Part shown: positions 8,829-18,642 of the stretch, piece after piece
How the letters are laid out: every line of letters starts with the position of its first letter
How positions within the stretch are numbered: the stretch's first letter is position 1
Assembly: GCF_003987495.1 (NCBI RefSeq)
Contig: NZ_NGJU01000006.1
Coordinates: 1-64,000, forward strand
DNA: 64,000 nt
Reading direction: 5' to 3'
Origin: Vagococcus salmoninarum
GTDB lineage: Bacteria; Bacillota; Bacilli; Lactobacillales; Vagococcaceae
Made by a program: the position numbers and the translations under genes
The notes under the pieces: model-generated
Seen by the model: only the letters and a program-made list of their open reading frames with translations
Database searches by the model: none
Told to the model about the DNA's origin: nothing

Positions 8829-8879
8829 GTAACATGTTTTTAGAGTGTGAGTTTTAAGAAAATCGTAAAAACTAAGGCC

Positions 8880-9926
8880 TTACTCTTCGTAATAATCGTT
8901 CTCATCACTGTCGACATTAATGTCACCGTAAAGAGTTGTTAATTCTAGATGAGGAGCATCTGCAGTTTTACTGAAATTCTCAGTTTCTTTACCAAATAAT
9001 GTCACATTCCCTGTTTTACTTTTACCAGTAATTGAGAGCTTTGTATTTACTTCATGGAGATAAACATAAATATCCCCATTAACGGTCTCAAGTTTCATAT
9101 CATCTCGGGGTTTGCCAAGATTCCAAGAAATATCACCATTTTTCGTCGTGGCGTTAATTTTTCCAGCAACGGAAGCTAAATTAATATCACCATGATCACT
9201 AGTGATCTGGCCATCGCCAATTAAATCGCTAGCAGAGATGTCGTTATTCTTAGTTTTTAAGCTGAAATTGGGTGCTCGGGTATCATTAATTGACAGATAA
9301 CCGTCATCACTAGTTACGTCTAAGTCTTTTTCAACAGTTGTGTTGTAAACTTCAAAACCGCCGCGTTTGACATCAGCAGTAATTGTTTCAGCATTCACAT
9401 TGTAGAGATGGACTGTTCCAGTTTGATTATCAAAAGTTAGAGACTTAGCGTTAAGGTCACTAACGTTGATTGATTTATGACCAGAACTATTGTTTGTTTT
9501 TAAGTGAATCGTTTCGTAAGACTTAGGAATATTTAAGTTGATGTACTCATAGCGGCCTTCCCAAATATCAAACCCAAAGGTGAAGGTCGATTGTTTCCGT
9601 TTTTTACGGTTGAAATCAACAGCTAACGTGGTTTTGCCATCAGCTTCTTGAGGGAGCCAAGTGACTGTCGAGTTTTGATCTTTTGAAAAGGTCTCGCTAT
9701 TTAAATGAAACTGATCATCATCAGAGCTTGAGATCGCATAAGGGATGTTACCTTGAATCGTTAATTCCAGAGTCGTTGCATTTTTCTCGTTTTTTACTTT
9801 AAACGTTTCCCGGGTCGTTGTGCGAATCTCTTTATCAGCTAAGTTGTAATAGTAAGCTGACCCAGCACTGCCTACGACTATCAGTAAAATTCCAAAGACA
9901 ATTAAGGCAATTATTTTCTTTTTCAT
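8880..9926 (-). CDS. DUF4097-family beta-repeat envelope protein
   Basis: A 348-residue protein with an N-terminal membrane anchor (KKKIIALIVFGILLIVVGSAG) and a long extracytoplasmic part built of short repeats of the type NGDISWNL / HGDINLASV / YGDINVDS, the ladder of turns typical of DUF4097 (LiaG-like) proteins; it ends in acidic DSDENDYYEE. The start at 9926 overlaps the stop of the DUF1700 gene by one base and has AGGGGGAGA in front; an earlier start at 9959 lies inside the upstream gene. In other Firmicutes such pairs are often linked to envelope-stress regulation; the role here is unknown. Confidence 0.8.
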   Translation of the reverse strand: MKKKIIALIVFGILLIVVGSAGSAYYYNLADKEIRTTTRETFKVKNEKNATTLELTIQGNIPYAISSSDDDQFHLNSETFSKDQNSTVTWLPQEADGKTTLAVDFNRKKRKQSTFTFGFDIWEGRYEYINLNIPKSYETIHLKTNNSSGHKSINVSDLNAKSLTFDNQTGTVHLYNVNAETITADVKRGGFEVYNTTVEKDLDVTSDDGYLSINDTRAPNFSLKTKNNDISASDLIGDGQITSDHGDINLASVAGKINATTKNGDISWNLGKPRDDMKLETVNGDIYVYLHEVNTKLSITGKSKTGNVTLFGKETENFSKTADAPHLELTTLYGDINVDSDENDYYEE

Positions 9927-10549
9927 TAATGTCTCCCCCTTAAGGTGTTGAAGGTCCATTCAACATACAGTTTATTAAAGCGTAGACTGTATTTGGTCAA
10001 TGGAATTAAAATGGCTAAACCAATTAACCCAACCCCACAAAAGAGGATACTGAAAAATAGTTGGAAAAGACCAAAGGCACCGCTGGCGGTAATAAAAGCG
10101 ATAATTCCAGCAATCGGCAGTAGGAGGAAAATAACTGCGACTAGCCAACCTGAAAATAAGACTAAAAATGCCGACAGTAAAATCCAAATCATAAAGAGAA
10201 AGTTAAAAAGTAAGACGCCAGTTACTTGGCAAAAGCGGACGAAAAAAGACGTCGGTTTCGGTCTTTCGTAATAACTATGATAGGGGGTCTCATGACGGGG
10301 GCTAGTAAATTCTTGCCATTCATCGTAAGGTTGCTTTTCATCAGCATGATCAATGCCGAATTCTTCTAAAATTTGGTTAGCAAGTTCACGTGGATTGCCT
10401 AGCTCTTGCGAAATTAAAACTTCAGACATCCCATCTACTAAGAGTTTATCAAATTTATCATTATACATTTTTAATATATAGGCTAGTTGCTGAGGGGGTA
10501 AAGCTTTTAAGTGAATTTTTAATTCGGTTAAAAAGTGTTCTTTATTCAT
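9926..10549 (-). CDS. DUF1700 domain membrane protein
   Basis: A 207-residue protein with an N-terminal helical region of about 70 residues (MNKEHFLTELKIHLKALPPQ onward) containing the ELGNPRELANQILEEF segment typical of DUF1700/HAAS, a charged linker, and three or four hydrophobic segments in the second half. DUF1700 genes usually accompany a PadR regulator and DUF4097 partners; here the DUF4097 gene follows with a one-base overlap but no PadR gene is adjacent. Function unproven, probably envelope-related. Confidence 0.82.
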   Translation of the reverse strand: MNKEHFLTELKIHLKALPPQQLAYILKMYNDKFDKLLVDGMSEVLISQELGNPRELANQILEEFGIDHADEKQPYDEWQEFTSPRHETPYHSYYERPKPTSFFVRFCQVTGVLLFNFLFMIWILLSAFLVLFSGWLVAVIFLLLPIAGIIAFITASGAFGLFQLFFSILFCGVGLIGLAILIPLTKYSLRFNKLYVEWTFNTLRGRH

Positions 10550-10799
10550 AAGTATGACCTCGATTCTCCTTAGGCAGAATGTGAAAAAAATTCTTGTTCT
10601 GTCATTACCTTAAATATATAGGCTAAAGCCAGATTTAACAATAGTAAAAGCCAAAAATCGGGCTAAAGTATGAGGGGATATCAGCACAAAGACTGGATAA
10701 ATTAACAAATATAAAAATGGCGTCCTTAAGAATAAATTGAGTGAGTTAAAATAACAAAAGGAATGAGTGGAGAGTGTTTTAATCCCCTCTTTTTTGTTG

Positions 10800-10805
10800 T
10801 ATAAT
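10800..10805 (+). promoter_or_regulatory. -10 element of the autolysin promoter
   Basis: A perfect TATAAT, 55 bp upstream of the chosen start. It overlaps an apparent upstream ATG at 10804 and so argues against that start. The -35 is weak. The rest of 10550-10800 shows no gene. Confidence 0.65.
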
Positions 10806-10860
10806 GAAATTACCTATTTTAAAAAACGTGACTAAGGGAAAAAAGAGGAGATTAAGACCT

Positions 10861-13092
10861 ATGAATGAAAAAGATGCTAGGCGAAAAACATTAAAGCTAC
10901 CGAAGCCCTTACAAAAAGGGGCCTCATTCTTTGGCACGACGATGTTGATATCTTCAACAGTCTTTCCAGCTGCGACAGTCAAAGTTTTAGCGGAAACAGT
11001 TCCCGAAACGAAACAAGAAAGTTCAAATAATGAAATTATAGAAAATAGTAGTCAAAATGAGCAAAACCAAGCTTCCACGGAAGGTTCTGGAACTAATGAT
11101 AGTTTGGATACTGACAACAGTGTTAACGAACAAGTGGAAGAATCGACTGAAGAGTTGCCAATAGCCACCTCAGAAGAAGTTCTGCCAGAAAATTCGACAG
11201 CTGAGACCCTAGATGAGAACCTTGATCCGATTGAAGAAGTTGTCACAGAACAAGTGATGCCGCAACTATTTGCAGCTAGAAGTATGCGCAGCATGGCACC
11301 GAGTACGTTTATTCAACAAATTAGTAGTCAAGCCAAAACTGTAGCCAATGCCAATGATTTATACGCCTCAGTGATGATCGCCCAAGCTATCTTAGAAAGT
11401 AGTTGGGGAAATAGTGCCTTGTCATTGCCACCTAATCATAATTTATTTGGTATCAAAGGTCAGTACAACGGTCAATCAGTTTCTATGAAGACCCAAGAGG
11501 AAGTCAATGGGTCGATGATTACGATTACTGCCCAGTTTAGAAAATACCCTTCCTATTCGGAATCTTTGAATGATAATGCCCGGGTCTTAAAAACGACTTC
11601 TTTTCAACAAGGGGTCTACTTTTATGCCGGTGCTTGGAAAAGTAACACTAAGTCTTACCGTGATGCAACCGCTTGGTTAACAGGACGTTACGCTACGGAT
11701 AGTAATTATGCAAGCAAATTAAATAATTTAATTGTCAATTACAACTTAACCCAGTACGACACACCAGGCAGTGGCACTGGTACCTTACCACCTAACTCTG
11801 GCGGGAATACAACTCCACCGAGTAATGCTACTACCCATACTGTCGTTTCCGGTGATACCTTATCTGGGATTGCTAGTCGTTATGGTGTCACAGTTGCTAA
11901 TTTAAAAAGTTGGAATAACTTGAAAAATGATTTGATTATTGTCGGTCAACGCTTGCAAGTCAAGGCGCCAGCCAATCAACCGAGTCAACCAAAACCGCCA
12001 ACGACACCACCGAGCAACACAACGACTCATACTGTGGTTTCCGGTGATACCTTATCGGGAATTGCTAGTCGTTATAAAGTCACAATTGGGAACTTGAAGT
12101 CATGGAACAACTTAAAAAGTGATTTGATTATTGTCGGTCAACGCTTGCAAGTCAAGGCGCCAGCCAATCAACCGAGTCAACCAAAACCGCCAACGACACC
12201 GAGTAACACAACGACCCATACTGTGGTTTCCGGTGATACCTTATCAAGGATTGCTAGTCGTTATAAAGTCACAGTTGGGAACTTGAAGTCTTGGAACAAC
12301 TTGAAAAGTGATTTGATTATTGTCGGTCAACGCTTGCAAGTTAAAGGTACAAGTAGCCCAAGCCAACCGAAACCACCAACGAATGCACCGAGTAACACAA
12401 CGACCCATACTGTGGTTTCCGGTGATACGTTATCGCGAATTGCTAGTCGTTATAAGGTCACAGTTGGCAACTTAAAATCATGGAACAACTTGAAAAGTGA
12501 TTTGATTATTGTCGGTCAACGTTTGCAAGTTAAAGGTACAAATAGCCCAAGCCAACCGAAACCACCAACGAATGCACCGAGTAACACAACGACCCATGCT
12601 GTAGTATCCGGGGATACGCTATCAGGAATTGCTAGCCGTTATGGTGTGTCCATCGCTAACTTGAAAACATGGAATGGCTTAAAAAGTGATTTAATCTTTG
12701 TCGGCCAGCGTCTGACCGTTAAAGGGACGACAGGTGGAGCTAACACGACGCCGAATAAGCCGAATACTAACCAAGGAACAAGTACATACACTGTTATTTC
12801 CGGTGACACGCTATCGCGGATTAGTAATCATCATAATGTGAGCGTGGCTAATCTTAAAGCTTGGAATAACTTAAAAAGTGATTTGATTTTTGTCGGTCAA
12901 AAATTACAAGTTAAACAAACTTCAACGCCTAATAAACCAGCAGCATCTAATCAAAAAAAATATAAAGTCGTCTCAGGCGATACATTGTGGTCGATTGCTG
13001 AAAAAAATAATGTGACAATCAAACAATTGAGCACTTGGAATAAATTATCTGGTACAATCATTTACTCTGGGCAAGTCTTAAGAGTTAAATAA
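10861..13092 (+). CDS. Secreted N-acetylglucosaminidase autolysin with seven LysM repeats (AtlA-like)
   Basis: A 743-residue cell-wall hydrolase. Order: a long KxYKxGKxW-free signal region with a hydrophobic core (GTTMLISSTVFPAATVKVLA), a Ser/Thr/Glu-rich linker to about residue 135, a GH73-type glucosaminidase domain to about residue 300 with the catalytic Glu179 in AILESSWG, then seven LysM modules each beginning TVVSGDTLSxIASRY and separated by Pro/Thr/Ser linkers. LysM binds peptidoglycan; the catalytic domain cleaves the glycan, giving septum cleavage as in Enterococcus AtlA (six LysM). The start at 10861 has GAGGAG upstream. LysM units 1-5 are nearly identical in DNA. Confidence 0.93.
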   Translation: MNEKDARRKTLKLPKPLQKGASFFGTTMLISSTVFPAATVKVLAETVPETKQESSNNEIIENSSQNEQNQASTEGSGTNDSLDTDNSVNEQVEESTEELPIATSEEVLPENSTAETLDENLDPIEEVVTEQVMPQLFAARSMRSMAPSTFIQQISSQAKTVANANDLYASVMIAQAILESSWGNSALSLPPNHNLFGIKGQYNGQSVSMKTQEEVNGSMITITAQFRKYPSYSESLNDNARVLKTTSFQQGVYFYAGAWKSNTKSYRDATAWLTGRYATDSNYASKLNNLIVNYNLTQYDTPGSGTGTLPPNSGGNTTPPSNATTHTVVSGDTLSGIASRYGVTVANLKSWNNLKNDLIIVGQRLQVKAPANQPSQPKPPTTPPSNTTTHTVVSGDTLSGIASRYKVTIGNLKSWNNLKSDLIIVGQRLQVKAPANQPSQPKPPTTPSNTTTHTVVSGDTLSRIASRYKVTVGNLKSWNNLKSDLIIVGQRLQVKGTSSPSQPKPPTNAPSNTTTHTVVSGDTLSRIASRYKVTVGNLKSWNNLKSDLIIVGQRLQVKGTNSPSQPKPPTNAPSNTTTHAVVSGDTLSGIASRYGVSIANLKTWNGLKSDLIFVGQRLTVKGTTGGANTTPNKPNTNQGTSTYTVISGDTLSRISNHHNVSVANLKAWNNLKSDLIFVGQKLQVKQTSTPNKPAASNQKKYKVVSGDTLWSIAEKNNVTIKQLSTWNKLSGTIIYSGQVLRVK
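11830..12930 (+). repeat. Tandem LysM-coding DNA repeats
   Basis: Six of the seven LysM modules lie in this span with a period of about 185-195 bp. Units 2, 3 and 4 and their linkers are almost identical in DNA, which allows unit number to change by recombination. Confidence 0.85.
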
Positions 13093-13095
13093 AAT

Positions 13096-13124
13096 TTGCC
13101 AATTAAAGGGTTCTTTGTTAAGAT
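13096..13124 (+). promoter_or_regulatory. Promoter of the leuS T-box leader
   Basis: -35 TTGCCA (13096-13101), 17-bp spacer, -10 TAAGAT (13119-13124), directly upstream of the leader. Confidence 0.6.
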
Positions 13125-13130
13125 AGTCAA

Positions 13131-13376
13131 TAGATAACTACGAAGATCAAGGAGTAGTAAGAAGTTAAGTATTAAAGAGAGCACATGGTGGTGAAAATGT
13201 GCATACTGACCTTTTGAACTTACCTTAGAAGTAGCTTAGTTGAGAAGATTAAGCCGGTTCACAACCGTTAAGAAGTGTATGAGGTATTGGGTAATCCAAT
13301 ATAAAATTAGGTGGTACCACGTCATAAACAACGTCCTATAAAGAAAGCTTTGGCTGTCTTTATAGGGCTTTTTATT
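13131..13376 (+). promoter_or_regulatory. T-box leader of leuS with attenuator
   Basis: The T-box signature AGGTGGTACCACG at 13310-13322 carries the TGGT that pairs with the uncharged tRNA end (discriminator A plus CCA). It is followed by a terminator hairpin CCTATAAAGA/TCTTTATAGG (13335-13366) and a T run. An AGTA-type stem I is visible; GAACTTACC near 13217 offers a CTT (Leu) specifier. Uncharged tRNA-Leu should stabilise the antiterminator and allow leuS expression. Confidence 0.9.
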
Positions 13377-13437
13377 TTTTAATAGTCAGTTTAACAGTTA
13401 TCTAACGTAGTTTAATAATGAATTGGAGGAATTTCAA

Positions 13438-15852
13438 ATGGCATATCAACACAAAGAAGTTGAACAGAAATGGCAAAAAAAATGGGCGGCAACAAAGGCT
13501 TTTAAAACAACTGAAGATCCTAAGAAAGAAAATTTTTATGCCTTAGACATGTTTCCCTATCCATCAGGACAAGGGCTACACGTGGGACACCCAGAAGGTT
13601 ATACAGCGACAGATATCTTGTCACGTATGAAACGTAGCCAAGGCTATAACGTCTTACATCCAATGGGATGGGATGCCTTTGGATTACCAGCAGAGCAATA
13701 TGCCTTAGATACTGGTAATGATCCAGCTGAGTTTACCGCTAAAAATATCGAAGTCTTCCGTCGTCAAATTAATTCACTTGGTTTTAGTTACGATTGGGAG
13801 CGGGAAATAAATACGACAGACCCAAGTTATTACAAATGGACCCAATGGATTTTCGTGAAACTTTTTGAAAAAGGTTTAGCTTACGAAGCCGAAGTGCCAG
13901 TGAACTGGTGTGCGGCTTTAGGAACCGTCCTTGCCAATGAAGAAGTCATTGATGGCAAGTCAGAACGTGGCGATCACCCTGTTGTTCGCTTACCGATGAA
14001 ACAATGGATGTTGAAAATTACTGATTACGCGGACCGTTTAATTGATGATTTAGATGACGTTGAGTGGCCAGATAGTATTAAAGAGATGCAAAAAAACTGG
14101 ATAGGTCGCTCAGAAGGGGCGAACGTTACTTTTAAAATCGCTAAAACTGACAAAGAATTTTCAGTTTTTACTACTCGTCCAGATACTTTATTCGGTGCAA
14201 CTTATGCCGTTTTAGCACCGGAATTAGCTTTAGTTAAAGAAATCACTTCAGCGGAACAACTGCCAAAAGTGTTAGCTTATATTGAAGCAGCTGGTAAAAA
14301 ATCTGAACTCGCTCGAACGGACTTAGCGAAAGATAAGTCGGGAGTATTTACGGGAGCCTATGCTATTAACCCAGTTAATGGCAAAGAAATACCAATTTGG
14401 ATCTCTGACTATGTCTTAGCAACTTACGGTACTGGTGCCATTATGGCAGTCCCTGCTCATGATGAGCGTGACTATGAGTTTGCGAAAACTTTTGAATTAG
14501 AGATTGTACCAGTCGTAGCAGGTGGTGATGTGACGAAAGAACCATTTGTTGGGGATGGGCTACACATTAATTCAGATTTCTTAGACGGTCTTGATAAAGA
14601 CACAGCGATTACTAGGATGAACGAATGGCTAGAAAAAGCAGGTGTCGGTAAAAAAGAAGTCAGTTACCGCTTACGTGACTGGTTATTCTCTCGTCAACGT
14701 TATTGGGGTGAACCGATTCCCGTGATTCACTGGGAAGATGGCACGATGACAACTGTCCCTGAAGAAGAATTACCATTAGCTTTACCAGTAACAACGGATA
14801 TCCATCCAAGTGGCACTGGTGAATCACCATTAGCGAACATTGAAGAATGGGTCAATGTGGTCGATCCTAAGACTGGGATGAAAGGTCGCCGTGAAACGAA
14901 TACAATGCCACAATGGGCAGGTAGCTCATGGTACTTCTTACGTTTTATCGATCCACATAATACCGAAGCCATTGCTGATCCTGAGAAAATTAAAGCGTGG
15001 ATGCCAGTTGATATTTATATCGGTGGTGCGGAACATGCGGTCTTACACTTATTGTACGCCCGTTTCTGGCATAAATTCCTTTACGATATCGGTGTTGTCC
15101 CTACGAAAGAGCCATTCCAAAAATTATACAACCAAGGCATGATCTTAGGTGGTAACAATGAAAAAATGTCTAAATCAAAAGGCAATGTTGTTAATCCAGA
15201 TGACGTTGTTGAAAAATTTGGAGCAGATACATTAAGAATGTATGAAATGTTTATGGGACCTTTAGACGCAGCCATTGCTTGGAATGAAAATGGTTTAGAA
15301 GGTAGTCGTAAGTTCTTAGATCGAGTCTGGCGTTTAATTTTAGACGAAGACAACAAAATGCGGGATCGCATTACAACAGTTAATGATGGCAAACTTGAAA
15401 AAGTTTACCATCAAACAGTTAAGAAAGTCACAGAAGATTATGAAAATCTCCGCTTTAATACGGGAATTTCTCAATTGATGGTCTTTGTTAATGAAGCTAA
15501 TAAGCAAGAGGCCTTGCCTTTTGAGTATATCGAAGGCTTTATTCAATTATTGGCACCAATTGCGCCGCATATTGGTGAAGAATTGTGGGCGCTAACTGGA
15601 CATGGGGAAAGTTTAACGAATGTTCCTTGGCCGACTTACGATGAAAGTAAATTAGTCGAAGATGTCGTCGAAGTAGTCATTCAAGTCAATGGTAAAGTTA
15701 GAGCGAAACTAGCGATTAGTCGTGACTTATCAAAAGCTGAGTTAGAAACATTAGCTTTAGAAAATCCACAGATCAAAGAGTTACTGGCAGAAGTAACGAT
15801 TCGTAAAGTCGTTGTTATTCCGAATAAATTAGTTAATATTGTCGCGAATTAA
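13438..15852 (+). CDS. leuS: Leucyl-tRNA synthetase
   Basis: An 804-residue class I aminoacyl-tRNA synthetase attaching leucine to tRNA-Leu. Visible signatures: the HIGH motif as [13 protein letters not shown] near residue 47, the CP1 editing domain in the middle with [15 protein letters not shown], and the KMSKS motif as [12 protein letters not shown] near residue 575; the C-terminal [10 protein letters not shown] element binds tRNA. The ATG at 13438 has GGAGG at proper spacing; the TTG at 13423 overlaps that site. Controlled by the T-box upstream. Confidence 0.97.
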   Translation: MAYQHKEVEQKWQKKWAATKAFKTTEDPKKENFYALDMFPYPSGQGLHVGHPEGYTATDILSRMKRSQGYNVLHPMGWDAFGLPAEQYALDTGNDPAEFTAKNIEVFRRQINSLGFSYDWEREINTTDPSYYKWTQWIFVKLFEKGLAYEAEVPVNWCAALGTVLANEEVIDGKSERGDHPVVRLPMKQWMLKITDYADRLIDDLDDVEWPDSIKEMQKNWIGRSEGANVTFKIAKTDKEFSVFTTRPDTLFGATYAVLAPELALVKEITSAEQLPKVLAYIEAAGKKSELARTDLAKDKSGVFTGAYAINPVNGKEIPIWISDYVLATYGTGAIMAVPAHDERDYEFAKTFELEIVPVVAGGDVTKEPFVGDGLHINSDFLDGLDKDTAITRMNEWLEKAGVGKKEVSYRLRDWLFSRQRYWGEPIPVIHWEDGTMTTVPEEELPLALPVTTDIHPSGTGESPLANIEEWVNVVDPKTGMKGRRETNTMPQWAGSSWYFLRFIDPHNTEAIADPEKIKAWMPVDIYIGGAEHAVLHLLYARFWHKFLYDIGVVPTKEPFQKLYNQGMILGGNNEKMSKSKGNVVNPDDVVEKFGADTLRMYEMFMGPLDAAIAWNENGLEGSRKFLDRVWRLILDEDNKMRDRITTVNDGKLEKVYHQTVKKVTEDYENLRFNTGISQLMVFVNEANKQEALPFEYIEGFIQLLAPIAPHIGEELWALTGHGESLTNVPWPTYDESKLVEDVVEVVIQVNGKVRAKLAISRDLSKAELETLALENPQIKELLAEVTIRKVVVIPNKLVNIVAN

Positions 15853-15869
15853 AATAGTAATAAGAAGAA

Positions 15870-15911
15870 GAATGCCCTAGACCTTTTTAGCTAGAGCATT
15901 CCTTTTTCTTG
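15870..15911 (+). terminator. leuS terminator
   Basis: Eleven-pair stem GAATGCCCTAG/CTAGAGCATTC (one G-T) followed by CTTTTTC. Confidence 0.82.
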
Positions 15912-16147
15912 CCTTTTCAAGTATAATAGAAGAAGTGCTGATTTATTTTTAATAATAGAGCTAAAGTTCAAAAAGATAAAAACAACAAAACTTATAGAGC
16001 AAGGGCAAGAGTGAAAGAGTCAAAAGGGCGGATCGAGTCCTGAAAATGGCTGAAAAATCCTTCTTATTAAGTTGACAATTGCCGAGATAAAATAAGTACA
16101 ATTGCTGGTTGTTACTTAAGTATGTATGAGAAAGTTGGACATAACGA

Positions 16148-17788
16148 ATGGAAACGCTAGAACAAAATTTCGAACAAAAAGATTTAGAGTCAAAACAAAA
16201 AATGGTTCGTGGTTCGATCTGGATGACAATCGGTAGTGTTGTCTCGAGATTAATGGGAGCAATCTATGTTATTCCTTGGTATGCGTGGATGGGGGAAAAC
16301 GCTAAAGTTGCTAACAACCTATTTACTAAAGGCTATAATATTTATGCTTTGTTTTTAATGATTGCAACGGCAGGAATTCCGGCAGCTATCGCAAAACAAA
16401 TCTCTCATTATAATTCTTTGAATGAGTATGGCTTAAGTAAAAAATTATTTAAACAAACGATGTATGTCATGATTGGTTTAGGGGTGGCCTTTGCTGGTAT
16501 TATGTACTTTGCAGCACCGGTCTTAGCCGCTGGGGAGGAAGAATTGATTCCCGTCATGCGGGCGTTGAGTGTCGCTTTACTAATTTTCCCATGTATGAGT
16601 GTTATCCGTGGTTATTTCCAAGGAAACCATAACATGATTCCGTCAGCAGTCTCACAAATCGTTGAGCAGTTTGCCCGAGTCTTTTACATGCTATTAGCAA
16701 CTTATGTGATTATGCAAGTCAAAAAAGGGAATTATGCCGATGCTGTTACTCAATCGACCTTTGCAGCTTTTATTGGAATGTTGGCTGCTATGGCAGCTTT
16801 AGTTTGGTTTTACCAACGTGATGCTAGTCGGATTAAAGAGATGGAAGCAAAAAGTGCTAATAAGTTAGAAATTTCTACCTCAAAACTCTTAAGTGATATG
16901 ATGGTCGAAGCGTTGCCCTTCATCATTATCGGTTCAGCGATTACGATTTTCAAAATCTTTGACCAATACACTTTCGAAAGAATTATGTCGAGCTTAACGA
17001 ATTTTACTGACCGTCAAGTCAAAGAATTATTTAGTATTTTTAGTGCTAACCCAGATAAGTTGACGATGATTACGATTTCGATTGCTACGTCGTTATCGAT
17101 TACTAGTCTACCTTTAGTCACTGAAGCTTTTACGATGAAAAATCGCAAAGGGGTGGCGAAGTTAGTTAGTGATAACTTTCAATTGTTTTTCTTCGTGATG
17201 GTGCCAGCCACAGTTGGGATGGTCATTTTAGCGGAACCTTTAAATACGTTGTTCTATGAACATGATTTATTAGGCTCATCAGTCTTAATCCAAGCTTGTT
17301 ATGTGGGAATTATTCTTGGTTATTACATGTTAGTTTCTTCGACGTTGCAAGGATTATATGAAAATAAAAAAGCGATGATCTTTTTAGGTGTTGGGTTTGT
17401 GTTAAAAATCCTCTTACAATACCCATTGATCTGGCTCTTTGAAGTTTACGGTCCCTTGTTAGCAACTGGAATAGCTTTCTTAGTCTCAGCTATTTTAACG
17501 ACCCGGGAAATTCATAAAATCACAGGGTTTAATTTTAGCTTAACAGCTCGTCGGACCTTGTTAATTATGATTTTAACAACGGTGATGGCCCTCGTCGCGT
17601 CCTTAGTGAAATGGCTCATGTACCTAGGTCTAAATCCAGCAAGTAAAAGCCAATCATTTATTATTGTGATGGTTGTGGCTGGTGTTGGCGCCGCTGTCTA
17701 TGGTTATCTCGGTTTGAAATTACGCTTAGCAGATAAATTATTAGGTGACCGAATTGCCGGTATTCGCCGACGCTTAAAGATAAAATAA
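16148..17788 (+). CDS. MurJ-type lipid II flippase / polysaccharide exporter (YtgP family)
   Basis: A 546-residue MOP-superfamily membrane protein with about 14 hydrophobic segments. The N-terminal part contains GSIWMTIGSVVSRLMGAIYVIPW and ATAGIPAAIAKQIS, typical of the YtgP/SpoVB branch. In streptococci and Bacillus, YtgP acts as a MurJ orthologue that flips lipid II; that role is inferred here. Spacer 15912-16147 holds a TTGACA (16072-16077) and TACAAT (16097-16102) with 19-bp spacing as a possible promoter. It ends at a short hairpin before the RsuA gene. Confidence 0.85.
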   Translation: METLEQNFEQKDLESKQKMVRGSIWMTIGSVVSRLMGAIYVIPWYAWMGENAKVANNLFTKGYNIYALFLMIATAGIPAAIAKQISHYNSLNEYGLSKKLFKQTMYVMIGLGVAFAGIMYFAAPVLAAGEEELIPVMRALSVALLIFPCMSVIRGYFQGNHNMIPSAVSQIVEQFARVFYMLLATYVIMQVKKGNYADAVTQSTFAAFIGMLAAMAALVWFYQRDASRIKEMEAKSANKLEISTSKLLSDMMVEALPFIIIGSAITIFKIFDQYTFERIMSSLTNFTDRQVKELFSIFSANPDKLTMITISIATSLSITSLPLVTEAFTMKNRKGVAKLVSDNFQLFFFVMVPATVGMVILAEPLNTLFYEHDLLGSSVLIQACYVGIILGYYMLVSSTLQGLYENKKAMIFLGVGFVLKILLQYPLIWLFEVYGPLLATGIAFLVSAILTTREIHKITGFNFSLTARRTLLIMILTTVMALVASLVKWLMYLGLNPASKSQSFIIVMVVAGVGAAVYGYLGLKLRLADKLLGDRIAGIRRRLKIK

Positions 17789-17795
17789 ATGATGG

Positions 17796-17825
17796 GGCCG
17801 CTGACTAATGTCACGGCCTCTTTTG
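17796..17825 (+). terminator. Short hairpin between the flippase and rsuA genes
   Basis: GGCCG and TGAC pair with GTCA and CGGCC around one bulge, followed by TCTTTT. It may act as a weak terminator. Confidence 0.55.
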
Positions 17826-17843
17826 TTCAAAGGAGGAATTCAA

Positions 17844-18569
17844 ATGCGTTTAGATAAATTTTTAAGTCATACTGGTTTTGGTAGTCGCAAAGAAGTCAAA
17901 GAGCTACTGAAAAAAGCCATTGTTGAAGTGAATCAACAACGAATTAAAGATGGGAAATTCGCTGTTAAAGAAACCGTGGATACTGTCACTGTTGATGGGG
18001 AAGAATTACACTATCAGCTCTATTATTATTACTTGCTACATAAACCTCAAGGGGTAATCTCAGCCACGGTCGACAAACAACATCGAACAGTCATTGATTT
18101 ATTAGCGGAACAAGACCATCGGGCTGACCTCTTTCCTGTCGGTCGTTTAGACAAAGATACGACAGGGTTGTTGGTCATTACGAATGATGGGCAATTTTCC
18201 CATAGTCTCTTGTCGCCGAAGAAACATGTCCCAAAACGTTATTGGGCTAAAATCCAAGGAATAGTGACTGAGACAGATCAAGCTGAATTTACGAAAGGCA
18301 TCATGCTCTCAGGAACAGAAGAGTGTAAACCAGCTATCCTAGAAATTATCAAAACAGATTTAGGGACAGAGACATCAGAAATCCGGGTGACGATTACTGA
18401 AGGCAAATACCATCAAGTCAAACGGATGTTTGAAGCTGTAGGGAAAGAAGTGTTAGTTCTACACCGTGAGACTATGGGTGGCTTAACGTTAGACCCAGAG
18501 TTAAGTGTTGGGGAGTACCGGGAACTAACAGAAGTAGAACGGGAGTTATTACAAAAGAAAGAGGTTTAA
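17844..18569 (+). CDS. rsuA: 16S rRNA pseudouridine(516) synthase, RsuA/RluB family
   Basis: A 241-residue protein with an N-terminal S4 RNA-binding domain (MRLDKFLSHTGFGSRKEVKELL) and the RsuA catalytic domain: GRLDKDTTGLLVITNDG, near residue 100, contains the catalytic aspartate, and ITEGKYHQVKRMF is the second signature. It isomerises a uridine of 16S rRNA. The ATG at 17844 has a perfect AAAGGAGG; an in-frame GTG at 17808 lies in the preceding hairpin. The subfamily (RsuA rather than RluB) is judged by length and neighbourhood. Confidence 0.85.
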   Translation: MRLDKFLSHTGFGSRKEVKELLKKAIVEVNQQRIKDGKFAVKETVDTVTVDGEELHYQLYYYYLLHKPQGVISATVDKQHRTVIDLLAEQDHRADLFPVGRLDKDTTGLLVITNDGQFSHSLLSPKKHVPKRYWAKIQGIVTETDQAEFTKGIMLSGTEECKPAILEIIKTDLGTETSEIRVTITEGKYHQVKRMFEAVGKEVLVLHRETMGGLTLDPELSVGEYRELTEVERELLQKKEV

Positions 18570-18642
18570 AAGAGTTGTCTTTTTCTTTTTAAGCTAAAAA
18601 TGATATGATAGAAGAGAAACTAATTTGAAGGAGCGGATAGAG

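Noticed and set aside
10804-10860. Upstream ATG start for the autolysin
   Set aside because: The ATG overlaps a perfect TATAAT box; GAGGAG fits the ATG at 10861.
11830-13090. CRISPR-like periodic repeats
   Set aside because: The repeats are coding LysM modules with coding linkers, with no spacer pattern or cas genes.
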